From Anoplopoma fimbria (taxonomy: Eukaryota > Chordata > Actinopteri > Perciformes > Anoplopomatidae), in NCBI RefSeq assembly GCF_027596085.1, contig NC_072456.1, positions 20,648,718-20,712,717 of the forward strand: a stretch of 64,000 nt of DNA, in the 5' to 3' direction. The notes under the pieces are model-generated. The model saw nothing but the letters and a program-made list of their open reading frames with translations. It was not told where the DNA came from and did not search any database. Shown here piece after piece: positions 51,204 through 63,457 of the stretch. Each line of letters starts with the position of its first letter. The stretch's first letter is position 1. Position numbers and translations under genes: made by a program.

Positions 51204-51881
51204 GAGCTTTCAGGACTGATCTTTAAATATAATTATGTTTTCCTTTTAGGACCATTCTGAGCTTTAAGTGCATATATCTTTCAGACATTTTTACAACTTT
51301 CATTTAACGAGATTATAAACAAATTTGATATTTGATTTGACTCTAAATATACATTTAGATTATTTTCTAAATATTGATATGCGCTTTGCTAGTGTTTGTA
51401 TGCTATATCATAAAGATCCCAATCACTATCATGGGAGATCACTTTATACTGCTCTCACCCAATACACTGCAACAAAAAAAGTCAATTTAATTGAGTCACG
51501 CAATCTCATGTTCACAAATAACTCGCGTTTCAATTATACAATCAGAAATTTCTTCGTTGGGTTATTGGTGAAAAAAAAGATTTTAAAGATTTTTTTTATT
51601 CATACTCCAATTTTTTTCCTAAATAAATTATCAATATATTGATAAATAAAAGAATCAGAGAGATCTCCAATAAATAAACAATTGAAATTCTCAAAATAAT
51701 ATAATATTCATAGAAGCAACCGATATTGCCCATATATAAGCCTAAAAGGGCAAAATGTTTTCGTTAATTCTTTGTTAAGTTTTTTCTTTTTTTATCGAAA
51801 TATGTTTCTAACATTCAAGACCCAAACATTTCGTTTTGCAGGGCAATTCCATCCAGTTCCTGGTAACAGTGACTCAAAGAC

Positions 51882-51908
51882 CACGTGACCAGCAAGGTCC
51901 TATAAATA
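51882..51908 (+). promoter_or_regulatory. foxd promoter: E-box and TATA box
   Basis: CACGTG at 51882-51887 is followed by TATAAATA at 51901-51908. Transcription would start near 51935, giving a ~560-nt leader. The leader has three ATGs before the main one (52103, 52164, 52265), so either upstream ORFs or an unseen 5' intron is likely. Confidence 0.6.
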
Positions 51909-52354
51909 CCTTTTGAGAGCCGGAGAAGATAGTGTGATAGTCTGGCTGGATACCTCCCCAACCCCGCGCGTAAAAAGATATTTTGGAAAGATTCTTGGAG
52001 ATCCAGAAGTGGCTTCTTCTAAGTGAGCTACAGAACAAACCGATCCCAGACGGAAACAATCACATCTCCGGAAAGACTCAAGACCAGATCGGAGCAAGAT
52101 CGATGATCTCTTTTCTTTTTTTCTTTTTTTTTTTACGCCTGGAAACCAGAAGTTGTCTGCTCGATGAGAAGCTCGCTCGGCCCTGCTTGACCAGCCTCGG
52201 ACGACCGGGAGTCGCCAGATCCACAGGTCAAAAGAGTTATTTATCTTTTCAATAGATTCTAGCCATGTGTGCATTCAGTAGTTGGAGATAAAAAAAAGCA
52301 AAAAGCCTGGCGTGGTTGTAAAGGGGTGGGGGGGGGAGAGAGGGGGGAGAGGGG

Positions 52355-52356
<2 letters not shown>

Positions 52357-52405
<49 letters not shown>
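52357..52405. repeat. (GA)n tract in the foxd 5' leader
   Basis: About 24 GA units extend a longer purine run (52321-52405) about 90 nt before the start codon. Confidence 0.95.
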
Positions 52406-52408
<3 letters not shown>

Positions 52409-52491
52409 AGCCGCACCGGACTAGAGGAGGAGGATAAGGAGGGGAGGCAATCTGGGAGAGAGAGAGGGGAAGAGAAGCGGCGTCTCCGAGG

Positions 52492-53595
52492 ATGACTTTA
52501 GGGACGGATATGTCCGACAGCTCTGCATTGTCCGAGGATGTGGACATCGATGTGGTCGGGGGTGACATATCCGTAGGAAAGGACGGAAAGTACACTGACC
52601 ACGAGTTCAGCCTGGACAATGACTCGGACGATAATTACTCCCAGAACGCGGCCGAGAGAGGTTCTTCTCCCGGGCTCAGCAGCTCCGACTGCCCGTCAGA
52701 CCAGATGGGCTCCGGCGCAGAGGTCGGGACCGCCGTCGGGGAGAAATCCCGAAAGGGCGCCCTGGTGAAGCCCCCGTACTCCTACATCGCCCTGATCACC
52801 ATGTCCATCCTGCAGAGCCCCAAGAAGCGGCTCACCCTCAGCGAGATCTGCGAGTTCATCAGCAACAGATTCCCGTACTACCGGGAGAAGTTCCCCGCAT
52901 GGCAGAACTCAATCCGGCACAACCTTTCCCTGAACGACTGCTTCGTGAAAATCCCTCGGGAGCCCGGTAACCCAGGGAAGGGCAACTACTGGACCCTGGA
53001 CCCGGACTCCGCGGACATGTTCGACAACGGGAGCTTCTTGCGCCGGAGGAAGCGCTTCAAGAGGCACCAGGCTAACGAGATCCTCCGGGAGGCTGGAGGC
53101 TTTCTGCCCGGGTTTGGATACAGCCCGTACGGATACAACTATGGACTTCAGCTGCAGAACTTCCACGCTGCCCACAACCCGTACCACCCACACCACACAG
53201 GCGGTTCATTCCCGTTCCCCAACGCCCCCTGCACCTTGCCCTCATCGGCCTCCATATTCCCCGCACCGCATCACCTTCCCTCCCTTCTGGGGGCCGATTT
53301 GAGAAAGCCCTTTTACCCCCAGCTCAGCCCGTCTCTGCCGCCTCTCAAGACGGACTCCAGCACTCCGAGTCGGCCCTCGTTCTCCATAGACAATATCATC
53401 GGCGCGGCCAACTCCACCGGCTCTTCCTACGGCGTGCAGCCGGGCAGCCAGGCTCAGATCCTGGCCATATTAACCCCAACGCTGGCCTCTGCTTCCAATC
53501 ATTTGACTCTATCGCAGGACAGCATATTACAGGCCGGGCCACAGGGTCAGACTTTTTCCAGCAAAACCCCAAATATGAACACTTGTCCTTTCTAA
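52492..53595 (+). CDS. foxd2: FoxD-class forkhead transcription factor (foxd2/foxd5 type), single exon, intact
   Basis: A developmental transcription factor; FoxD proteins often act as repressors. 367 residues, no intron. Seen: an acidic N-terminal motif [12 protein letters not shown] (14-25) shared by FOXD2/FOXD3, and an acidic, Ser-rich stretch to ~85. The forkhead domain at 93-191 reads [20 protein letters not shown] ... [20 protein letters not shown] ... RRRKRFKR, with [14 protein letters not shown] helix features of FoxD. Next come [35 protein letters not shown] and the eh1-like [10 protein letters not shown] at 296-304, then [12 protein letters not shown] near the end. The tail NTCPF resembles the CHF-type FoxD end. 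It lies 6.6 kb downstream of foxe3 on the same strand, as FOXD2 lies after FOXE3 in human. foxd5 (fish/frog) is the main alternative, so the symbol is tentative. Confidence 0.85.
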   Translation: MTLGTDMSDSSALSEDVDIDVVGGDISVGKDGKYTDHEFSLDNDSDDNYSQNAAERGSSPGLSSSDCPSDQMGSGAEVGTAVGEKSRKGALVKPPYSYIALITMSILQSPKKRLTLSEICEFISNRFPYYREKFPAWQNSIRHNLSLNDCFVKIPREPGNPGKGNYWTLDPDSADMFDNGSFLRRRKRFKRHQANEILREAGGFLPGFGYSPYGYNYGLQLQNFHAAHNPYHPHHTGGSFPFPNAPCTLPSSASIFPAPHHLPSLLGADLRKPFYPQLSPSLPPLKTDSSTPSRPSFSIDNIIGAANSTGSSYGVQPGSQAQILAILTPTLASASNHLTLSQDSILQAGPQGQTFSSKTPNMNTCPF

Positions 53596-54402
53596 AGAAA
53601 AAAAAAAAATTAAAAAAAAACAAATGGCAAGAATGAAAATCTTTTATTATAAAGCCAATTGTGGCTCCGTCCTGTACATTCTTGTTGAAAAAAACCCCAG
53701 AATGTACTGGCTCTCCCCATTTCCAATCAATGTAAGAGGAGAGACAGGTTTATTTATGGTGTGTAAATATGTGTATAAATATTGAGAGACAAAAAGCAAG
53801 AAGGGTCTTTTTAAAAACAGTGCTGACCTGCAATCTGGCGTGTGGCCTCCATTTGTCAGTGGGAGAGAAAAAAAAAAGATCCTGTTATTTTTTAACATAA
53901 GTTAAAAGGTGTCACCCATGGCTACGGGGATGATTTTTTTTTTTTTTTTTTTTTTAAATAGTTGAGATTTTATTATGATTTACATTGTTTTTATTTTGTG
54001 CGTCGTGGGAAAATGGCACTGTTGTTGTTGTTGTTGTTGTTGATGATGACATAGGCTGACAGAGACGGCAAACTCAGGTTTTTACTTAGAAAGCACATGG
54101 AGACAAAGGGGGGGCTTCTGACACAAGAATAAGCATTTCCCACTATCACTCCCTCCTCCAATGGATCTCCACTACATGGTGAATTTGTGACAGTGCCATT
54201 TCATGTTGTCAGTGAACACGTAGCTATGTGGTTTTGGTATAAAAGAGCGCATTACCTCTCTCAACTTTTTAATTGTTGTTCGTTCCTATCTATTTCACAT
54301 TTTTACTCTGTGAAACATACAGTATGTCATGTGTTGCCAATAGAGAGAGAGACACCTAAATGTTCATAGGTCATTTTTTTTGGTTGTTGTAATGACAAGA
54401 AT

Positions 54403-54408
54403 AATAAA
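54403..54408 (+). other. Candidate foxd polyadenylation signal AATAAA
   Basis: AATAAATGTTTGTGAATTTG lies 0.8 kb after the stop, following a T run (53935-53955) and GTT/GAT triplets (54020-54048) in the 3' UTR. Confidence 0.5.
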
Positions 54409-55262
54409 TGTTTGTGAATTTGAAAAAAAAAACCAACAACAAATTGTTAATTTATTTGTTATTCCAGGGAAGTCAATGACTAAGAATTAAAAAAAAAAAG
54501 AAGGGTCTATAAGATAGACTAAACAGCAGCACGTGAGTTAAATTGAATCAAATGCTTATTTGTAAAATTAAAAAAAGACCATACAAACGAAAGTCAACGT
54601 TTTCTTTGTTCTTATTCTAAACATTGTGTTATTTTTTTTATGGGTTTCCCTTCAGTAAAAAGGAGAATAACATATTTTTCTTGTTTTATTTTTGCACATT
54701 CTTAACGTTTAGGCTACTTATGTTCTAATCATGCAGCTCATAAACATAATGCATTTGTGTGTGTCTAACCGGTTAGAACAAGGAGATCAGGAAGGAAAAA
54801 AAAAACCCCAAAACACAAGATGAGTGTCTTAGTAATGCAGTTAATCAGGACTCTCTTTAGGTGTGAAAAACGCACCGAATTCAGTTGAACTATTCCAAAC
54901 ACGACTTGATGTATATAACAGTCATGAATATCACGCAACAGTGGGCAAGTATTCCTCTTGTGTGGCTCTCGCTCGCTTGTAAAGGAACCATTTTCCAGCA
55001 AGTTACAAAGGGCCCCCTGACTGAATGGGGGCGTTAGCGGGGCCTCGGCGGTCTGTAATTGAAAGTGAACAAGGATATATACCCACGGTCTTTCGGGCTT
55101 TCGTTGCTAATTTGTAGCAGCATTTTTCATCAGGCTCCCTAATCCACCATAATGCGGCTTTTTTTGGGGGCCGTTTGTTGATGTTGTCAGTGCGGACCCC
55201 TGGCCCATGGGGGAGGAGGGGGGGGGATGTGCGCAGCGAGCGGTCCCCCTGTGAGACCAGCA

Positions 55263-55263
<1 letters not shown>

Positions 55264-55352
<89 letters not shown>
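55264..55352. repeat. (CA)n microsatellite
   Basis: 89 bp of uninterrupted CA. Confidence 0.98.
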
Positions 55353-55354
<2 letters not shown>

Positions 55355-55745
55355 TTAGACCCTGAAAAGCAATCTTCTCTAAAGGCCCTCGGTCTGCTCC
55401 GCTTCTTTCATGTCATTTGGTGTGTTGTCTCGGGGATACATAGAAAGGAAGCAGTGGGACTCTCGTCCTGCTGCAGAAAAACACAGAGAACCTATTGGTC
55501 TTTTTTTTCAGAGTTGTTGGAGCACATGTTTCCAGACAGAAGAAGGGGGGAGTGTAAAAGCCTCCTTTATTTACCAGATCTGTGTGCAAATGGTTAAATT
55601 AGTTTGCGGGTGTTTTGACAGATGATTATTGAGGATGAAGGGTGGGAGGGCTGACTCCTCTGTTTGCTCCCCTCGGCACAGCTCATTGAAAGTCTTTGAA
55701 ACGAAAACCAACACATGACTACTTTCTTTATCCGGACGCAGCCTT

Positions 55746-55748
<3 letters not shown>

Positions 55749-55785
<37 letters not shown>
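55749..55785. repeat. (TC)n microsatellite
   Basis: About 18 TC units. Confidence 0.97.
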
Positions 55786-55788
<3 letters not shown>

Positions 55789-56130
55789 GGGTGCAAATTG
55801 GACATTTGATAAATATCGCGTGAGGATTTTGGGGGAAATAATACTTCTGATTAGAGCTTCTCCCCCGCCGTGCCCGTGATGTTAATTGATATCCCCCCGC
55901 ATGTATAATTTGCAGAGTAAATGAGGTGGAAAAAAACATTAGCAGGCTATTGAAGTTTTTTTTTTTTTCTTTTTTCTTTCTGTGCATGCTCGCTCTGGCA
56001 GGGAGTCATTACGCACCGCATCAGTCCATTAAAAATCCACATGAAGCATTTGCAGAGGTGGTTAAAAAAGCGTTTAAATAACGGCAGGAACGAAAACTAA
56101 GCCAATAAAACTCACGGGACAGAAGGCATT

Positions 56131-56133
<3 letters not shown>

Positions 56134-56226
<93 letters not shown>
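56134..56226. repeat. (CA)n microsatellite
   Basis: 93 bp of uninterrupted CA. Confidence 0.98.
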
Positions 56227-56228
<2 letters not shown>

Positions 56229-57034
56229 GATCTGCCATGAGGAGGTTCAGCCAAAAGAAGCTGAAAATGGACGATTTGAGACTGGACCGAGTTGTAGGGA
56301 TTTTGGAGCGCCAACATTGTCCATCTCCACTGTTAGATTACAGGCTCCAGACCAGAATAGACCCGGAACTTGCTCTTCCTAAAAAAAAAACAAAAAAAAA
56401 CCCCCACCACAAACACTAAACACATTAGACATCCGGGACGCATCTTTCCAACGCCCTTTTTTTATATTCTTTTTTACATGTTTCATGTTGGTCCTAATGG
56501 GATCTCATCACCGCTCATATATTAACACGGTCACATTTCAGAGGGATGCTGGTTGTCACTTCAGGACCACCCACAGTCCCCGGCGTGTCTCTATTTAGGC
56601 ATCACGACATCCCGTCCATTTTCTCGTGACATCTACCTCAAACGAAACCAGAGGGGTGAGTGATATGTGACGTGACAGCCAAATGACTCGACAGTCACCA
56701 AAAACACATCCATACATTTTGAGGCGACTCCCATCCCTGTGTAAGCGCTCCCATGTGACCCTGTTTGGGCGTAAACAGCGTGTTTTCATGCTGCTGTCAT
56801 TTATATATAGACACAGATGTTAACAGAAGTTAGATTGATCCACGGGTAAAAGTCCTACATTATATGAGATGAAGTGATTTAACACCGTATTATTGTTATT
56901 ATCATTATTAACATCATCATCAAATTATCATCAGCGTTCCGTCCTTTAACAGCGCCTGACAGCAGGGGATTAAATGAAATCGTTTGGTGCTTAAATCTTC
57001 TCCTGCCTTGTCAATAACGTGGCGTCCCTGATCG

Positions 57035-57035
<1 letters not shown>

Positions 57036-57102
<67 letters not shown>
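57036..57102. repeat. (GT)n microsatellite
   Basis: 67 bp of uninterrupted GT. Confidence 0.98.
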
Positions 57103-57106
<4 letters not shown>

Positions 57107-57172
57107 GAGATGTCAGGCCTCAAGGTCACGCTCGTCAATTGAAACAGTTTAAAGACATTCTTAACTAAATGT

Positions 57173-57322
57173 ATACAATATAATATAATCGTACAAAATA
57201 TAATAAAACATACTACACTATAATATAATAGTATACACTATCATATAATATAATATAATATATAATATAATATAATATATAAAACACTATAATAAAATAT
57301 AATTTAATATAATATAATATAT
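57173..57322. repeat. AT-rich TATAATA pentamer-like repeat
   Basis: Degenerate tandem copies of ATATAATATAATATAAT with insertions over ~150 bp. Confidence 0.85.
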
Positions 57323-57990
57323 TCCCTCCATTACTGAAGCTACAAAGTTTAGGCCTATAGACCTATACCCTAAATACACAGTGGCCTGTTAGAATGCTTC
57401 ATTAACATAGTGCTAGCCATGAAGACACACACCTATTTAATATATTCTGGTGTTTTCGTCCCCCTGAATTGAACCTTTACCTTAATAAAGAATTCTGTCT
57501 TTTAACGGGTCTTATTTATTATGCAAAAACAGATGTTGCCAGACAGGACAATCCAGACGCACGGAGATGACAGGTGCTTAAAAAAAAAAAAGACACCTGT
57601 ATAATTATTGTTTGTGGCTCTATATTTTCTGTTGATCACTTAATAGCAACACAAGCAGGTATTAGATTTTCCACAGTCGAATAGTTCCAATCTGTTCACT
57701 TGGAAACTTGCTGTATCTGGGCTATAGCCTATTCCAGGGAGTGTAGGCCTACTTATAATGAAAACAAACCAGTCTGATTTGACTTTTAAGACCTTCATCT
57801 CGCTCCATCACACACAAAGCCAGTGGTACCCGGATTTGGAGACCGGTTGGGTGGACAAAGCCCTCTGACGCTCTCCTCTAATAAACCAGCGACATTTAAG
57901 AGCCCATAAGCTCCATCTCTCACTCTCTCTATAACACAACTAGGACTTTATCTTAACCCCTATACCTCCCAGCATACTTTCTCTTTTTCC

Positions 57991-57991
<1 letters not shown>

Positions 57992-58087
<96 letters not shown>
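57992..58087. repeat. (GT)n microsatellite abutting CpG-rich DNA
   Basis: 96 bp of GT, directly followed by a GC-rich segment (58088-58260) with CCGGCCTGGAGGAGAGGAGA and a run of ten or more C. Confidence 0.98.
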
Positions 58088-58089
<2 letters not shown>

Positions 58090-58419
58090 GCAGACGAGCC
58101 TCCACGCCCCCGCAGAGGAATGTTGGCCCGGTCCGCGTCTCCCCGGCCTGGAGGAGAGGAGAGAGAGGAGAGAGCCGCGGCCCGGGCTGCACCACCGCGA
58201 TAAATCACGCAGCCCCCCCCCCCCCGCTGCTCCACCGTCTCCCTCCGGCCTCCGTGTTTTTGCAACACACGGAGGAATCCTTCGCTTAATTAATTTAGAA
58301 TGTGTAAATAAAGCGAGGACAGTGAACTCCCCATCATCTCTTGGAAACACAATATTAACTTTGGAAAGATCTTCGCCCAGCCGACTCTGACACACTAAAC
58401 GAACACCTGCTGCAGGAGG

Positions 58420-58421
<2 letters not shown>

Positions 58422-58501
<80 letters not shown>
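58422..58501. repeat. (CA)n microsatellite
   Basis: 80 bp of uninterrupted CA, 335 bp after the GT tract at 57992 and in the opposite orientation. Confidence 0.98.
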
Positions 58502-58504
<3 letters not shown>

Positions 58505-59398
58505 GGGGTATTAATGGCTGCAGATATATTAGCGTGCATATGGGCGCCAGAACATGATAGCAGGTGATACCCGTCATTCCTGCCTGTTTTAGCAGAGTGA
58601 AGACGTGTTTACTGTAAAGTCTGGACCCTTCTGCGTCCTATTTGTTGTTTTAAGTCTTTGATCAGATATTTATCTTTAGAGCAATACAAATGGAACAGAT
58701 GATGAAACTCTTATGGAGTTGTAGGGAGGTGTTGGAATTAAAACATTGCTCCTGGTACCCCTTCTCACAGTGTTATGAGAATAAAAAGCAATCTGCCGGT
58801 TAATGGCCGTATAACCGCAGTGAAATCACCCGCATGCGCATCATCCTGTTCTGAATTTTCCACACAAAAGGTGCACGAGATGATTGAGACCAGTCGGAAC
58901 AGCCACCTGATCTTGCAGCAAATTACGCGCAGGCGCAACAGTTATAAAAGGCACAGATAAAAACACACTGTGATCCATTAACCGATTCGATTTTGCACAC
59001 ATGCCAGGAGATAATTACAGTTAACGGACAGGACTGGAGTGCGCAGAGAGACCAATAAGATTCAGAAACATTAACGAAGCAGAACAACGTGACCTCTGAG
59101 AGGTTAACCACGCAAAGGCCTCCACGTAATAGGAAAATATGGTTTGTTGGTTTTGCATCTCAGCTGTCTGTCAGGTTCAACTCCTGCAGAAAACAGCATC
59201 ACTTCCAGCTTTGGCTTCTCAAAATATGTATTGAAATCTCCTTTAAGAGTTTGAGTCCATTTTTGGATTTCAATATTTCAATCTCCATCCCTTGTATCAA
59301 CCACAGGAGGAGAAATGTTGCTCAAATGAACAGTTAATCATCAGTTTTTGTGACCCCTCCAGCACTTGAACTACATTGCATTCTGGGAGCTCAGCGTG

Positions 59399-59401
<3 letters not shown>

Positions 59402-59477
<76 letters not shown>
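59402..59477. repeat. (GT)n microsatellite
   Basis: 76 bp of uninterrupted GT. Confidence 0.98.
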
Positions 59478-59479
<2 letters not shown>

Positions 59480-59519
59480 GAGCTGCCCTCTGGCTCCCCT
59501 TAATTCCAACACTGGTGTA

Positions 59520-59905
59520 AAATCAATTCAATTCAAATTTCAATTCAATTCAATTCAGTTTTTCAATTCAGTTTATTTTGTATAGCCCAGAATCACAAAT
59601 TACAAATGTGCCTCAGAGGGCTTTTACAGTCTGTACACATGGGACATCCTCTGTCCCATAACCCTCACATTCACAGGAAAAACTCCCCTAAAAAAAACTC
59701 CTTTAACAGGGAGAAAAAAGGAAGAAACCTATGGGAGAACGACAGAGGAGGGATCCTTCTCCCAGGATGGACAGAATGCAATAGATGTCATGTGTACAGA
59801 ATGAACAGCATAACAGAGATACAACACTACATTCAATGTATATGACATGAATGATTCATATAATAAGACTACTTATAATAACAGCAGCAATTATTACAGT
59901 AGAAT
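59520..59905. repeat. Abundant dispersed fish repeat (AATTCAATTCAG ... TATAGCCCAGAATCACAAAT)
   Basis: Tandem CAATT copies lead into TTTATTTTGTATAGCCCAGA, ATCACAAATTACAAATGTGC and CTCAGAGGGCTTTTACAGTC. Then come AGGAAAAACTCCCCTAAAAA, GGGAGAAAAAAGGAAGAAAC and GGATGGACAGAATGCAATAG. I recognise this as one of the most common interspersed repeats in spiny-rayed fish genomes, SINE-like in size. Its formal family name is not certain to me. It is the best single indicator of the host group here. Confidence 0.8.
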
Positions 59906-60019
59906 TATAGCCGACAGTCAACAAGGACTGTTGGAGCCATGTAATCCAAAAAAAACTCTACACATTGACTTACAGGCTACTATTACTAAGGCTAATTAAA
60001 TGAAACGTTGTTTTCTGCC

Positions 60020-60300
60020 TCACTAAGGACCCTTTGGGTGACTCAACGTCCCCTGGTGGTCCTCGGACCTCATATAGGGCAACACGAGTCCGCTCCATCA
60101 GCCCCTCTGCTCGGACGCAGGAATGGAGACGCGCAGCACTTTTCCTCTCGGTGTCGCTTTGACAGAGAGGCGCAGCTGCATGCGGGTCGCTCCTGCGCAC
60201 AATCATCGGTGTCATGCGGGCGTTTTTACGGCTTCTTCCATCTGACCTTTGATGCCAACGCGTTAGATCCACTGCGAGTAATGGCGGCGGTCCCGACCCA
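60020..60300. promoter_or_regulatory. CpG-rich patch with a CTCF-like motif
   Basis: A GC- and CpG-rich island in AT-rich surroundings. It contains CCCCTGGTGG at 60050-60059 (reverse of the CTCF core), GACGCGCAGC, GCAGCTGCATGCGG and ATGGCGGCGG (YY1-like CCGCCAT reversed). It may be an insulator or an unannotated promoter; no coding exon is evident. Confidence 0.4.
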
Positions 60301-60399
60301 TTTATTACACCCTGTGATTATTGATTTAGACGTGTTTCCACTCGTGGGTTTCTTGTAGTTTGCACCGTGCAGATACATTGTTTAATTTTTCTCCCCATA

Positions 60400-60400
60400 G

Positions 60401-60450
<50 letters not shown>

Positions 60451-60510
60451 TTAAAAAAAAGTATTAAGATGCCTTTATGGATCAAATATCTATATATATT
60501 ATATTATTAT

Positions 60511-60549
<39 letters not shown>

Positions 60550-60600
60550 TTAAAAAAAGTATTAAGATGCCTTTATGGATCAAATATCTATATATCAAAT
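60400..60600. repeat. Duplicated ~99-bp unit: (AAT)n plus unique tail
   Basis: An AAT tract (60401-60450) is followed by TTAAAAAAAAGTATTAAGAT, GCCTTTATGGATCAAATATC and TATATAT. The same arrangement repeats with a second AAT tract (60512-60550) and the same ~47-bp tail at 60550-60597. The copies differ by one A. Confidence 0.95.
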
Positions 60601-62107
60601 GAGTCATTGAGTGTCATAGTTGACAGCAGGTAATTGCTTTTAGTTTTCTGTGTTCTTTTAAAATTAGAAAAATTTTTAAAATAAAAACAATTCTGTAAAA
60701 TAAACAATGGCGTGAGATATAATTAAGACATTTGAGCCCAATTAGTCAAATTGATATATGCTCATTAAAACCGTGGATAAATTTGCCAAACAAAACAAAC
60801 GATGGCGCACAAAAGTAACCAAGCTTTTTTTTTTTTTTTTTCATATCGCATATAACACAATGTCCATTTCAATTTGTCTGCTTTTCTTAACCATCCTATG
60901 CTACTGGTGTGTGCCTAATGGTTTTTTGTAATGATTACACTTCAAGCGGGGTGTGATATAAGAAACGCCGAGGACACTGCAGCCTTAAGGCGAAAATGAA
61001 ACTTTGTTTATCTAAACTTTTTTTTTTTTTCCCAGCGTGAAAGTGTGTGTTTTCCAAAAATGTATAGGTGGAAAGCCTCGCGATAAAATTGAAGTTTACC
61101 ATCTAGAGTGAAATGCGATCACGTCGAGGTCGCGGGGCCAAACTTTTTAAGACTAATGTTTATTTAGAGAAGTGAGCGCTGTCTATGGGACTCCCCGTTC
61201 TCCCAGAATGCTTCACTAATGTCTTTACCAGGCTCCGGGAGGACCACCAGCAAGACTGCACAGCACTCTGCAGCCTGTCGTGGCCTTTTGAGACAGGGCT
61301 GAATTCAGGGCATAGACACTGTGTCCCACTAAGACCTCCAAGTGTCCAACCAACCCTCATTCTGTCGTGCTGCCTTTTAAATAAAACATCTAATGCAAAA
61401 ATGAGACATTCTGTTTTGCTTTTGGTTAAAAAAATTAAAAATGAATTGTTAAAGCCTAATATTTTTATCCCCTTGCAATGACTTTTTGATTATATTTATA
61501 GCTTCCACAGCTTTATCTGCTTTATGTGAGCTCGAGTAAATTATCAACATATAATCATCTTTAGAAACAATATTTTCCTATCTATTGAGTCTTAGGCTGT
61601 TATTTATAGTCATTAAAAACAAAATGATATTGAATTAAGATATTTACAATTTATTCAGAAAGTTCCTTATTGCCAAATAAGAAAAACCGCTTAAGGAAAA
61701 AGTGGCATTACCTCACTAGATGTTTTGTTTTTTCTAAAAGAGAGAAAAAAAAGTGTCAAAAATGGACATATTTGCAGGGGTGTCCCCAGTGCCTGCAGAG
61801 CAGCAGCGTGTTTTCTTACAGTTTGTAAAATTGAATTAGATACGGTGGGGAATCTGACCTCTCGCCAGACCTGCATATTTTACACCCCTCAGGTTTTAGT
61901 GTTCCTTGGGTATTTTTGTTTTCTCAGCTGCAACTGCCATTAGACATTGTGTCCGTGCCGTCCATTTCTATCTTTACCATCTCTCCTCTCTAACCCCTCA
62001 GCAGCCCCCCAACCCCACCCCCACCAGCTCACTTTCTCCTCCTCTGGGCCGCTCACACCTCGCCACCAACGTTGATCTGAGTTGCAGGCTGGACAAGACT
62101 GCAACGC

Positions 62108-62111
<4 letters not shown>

Positions 62112-62142
<31 letters not shown>
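62112..62142. repeat. (CA)15 microsatellite
   Basis: 31 bp of uninterrupted CA. Confidence 0.97.
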
Positions 62143-62144
<2 letters not shown>

Positions 62145-63371
62145 ATATATCCAAAGGAGAGCACACGTACACAAAGGAAAGTACGTAGGCCCGGAACCTT
62201 CTGTCAAGTGAAAGTGCCAACCACACTGCAACTTAGTTTCTTTATGAACATCTTTTTAAAGATTTGAGTGGAGGAGTATAAATTTGGTGCCTGTAGAAAA
62301 AAATGGAATGAGTGCATGTGATCCTAACTCAGTATGCTTTAAAATAAAGTCCCTTCAAAGGATAAAAAAAATGTTGCATGAGTTGTTTAAATTAATTCAA
62401 TATCATTCTGTAATTGTCACTGCTGTTTTTTACACAAGGTACTGCATGAAATAAAGATTTTTATAATGATTATTCTTTTTTTTATATCTTATAATCATTT
62501 TCAAACTTGGTTAGTGCTTGAATACAAAAAGCGTCAGCCTTCAAAGATGGCCGCCCTTTTTTCTATGCGAGTTATTGAACCAAAAGTGCCTGTACAATTG
62601 CACACAATATAGGCCCATATGATTCTTCAGCACATAAGAGCCCTGAGGAGCCACAACAGCGGTTAGAGAGTCAGCAGCATCGCAGCCTGCGAGCTGCCAC
62701 TTCACTGGAGGAGCAGAGTGTACAGGAAGAGCCGAGGGACGGACGGAAAAAACAGGCCGAGATGGATAAAGAGAGAGCAAGAAAACCTTATGCTGTCCTT
62801 GTGTGATGTCTGTGCATGGGAGACCTATTTCTCAGGACATTTATTCTCTCCGTCTGCAAGGGAAGACAATGTACAGCGTCCTTCATGGTCTCAGGGAGGT
62901 CCCAAGCCGACGGTTCGGAGCATGTACACGCATCATATTGGGCGCACATGATAAAGTCAGTGTGTGTCAGGAGGTTTAAATTCATAAACTTTCCTCATAT
63001 CAGTTCAAGTTCAACTCGCTCAGCTTTTATGTGGTTAAGTGTAACCATGCGGACGTGCAGGTAGACAAAACATCATAAAAGTCTTATGAATGGCAGCCTG
63101 TGCATATTCCCACTACAAAGAGCTGCACACACATGTGTTGACTCAGTCTCACATGCAGCAATTCCTGATATCAAACTGGGTCTCTGAGGCACGGGTTGCT
63201 TTTTATATGCATTTATTTTCTCTCCTCGTGCTATTATTCCAAATCTGTTCATACATAATAATGCATGACAGCTGCAGCGTTCATTGTAAGGCTATGTGTG
63301 TTCTTAGGCTGAAATCCAATTAGCACTGATGTATCATAAACGGAGAGTGAATTTTTACATCTGTGAGTACA

Positions 63372-63373
<2 letters not shown>

Positions 63374-63454
<81 letters not shown>
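63374..63454. repeat. (GT)n microsatellite
   Basis: 81 bp of GT, then TTTGTGTGTCTGTATGTG. Confidence 0.98.

Positions 63455-63457
<3 letters not shown>

Larger units (their letters stand above)
46485..51880. other. Intergenic region between foxe3 and the foxd gene (5.4 kb)
   Basis: AT-rich, with no gene. It has an AT tract at 46671-46702, CTCF-like motifs at 48043 and 49710, a decayed dispersed repeat near 49125-49235 and ATT/AGT triplet runs at 51140-51200. ORFs here are short and AT-driven. Confidence 0.6.

Noticed and set aside
57940..58395. ORFs of His/Thr or Cys/Val repeats (also at 14060, 16002, 38326, 55003, 59297, 63320)
   Set aside because: They are translations of CA/GT microsatellites and have no coding support.
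59970..60358. ORFs on both strands in the CpG-rich patch at 60.0-60.36 kb
   Set aside because: Open frames on both strands are expected in CpG-rich DNA. Neither product is recognisable.
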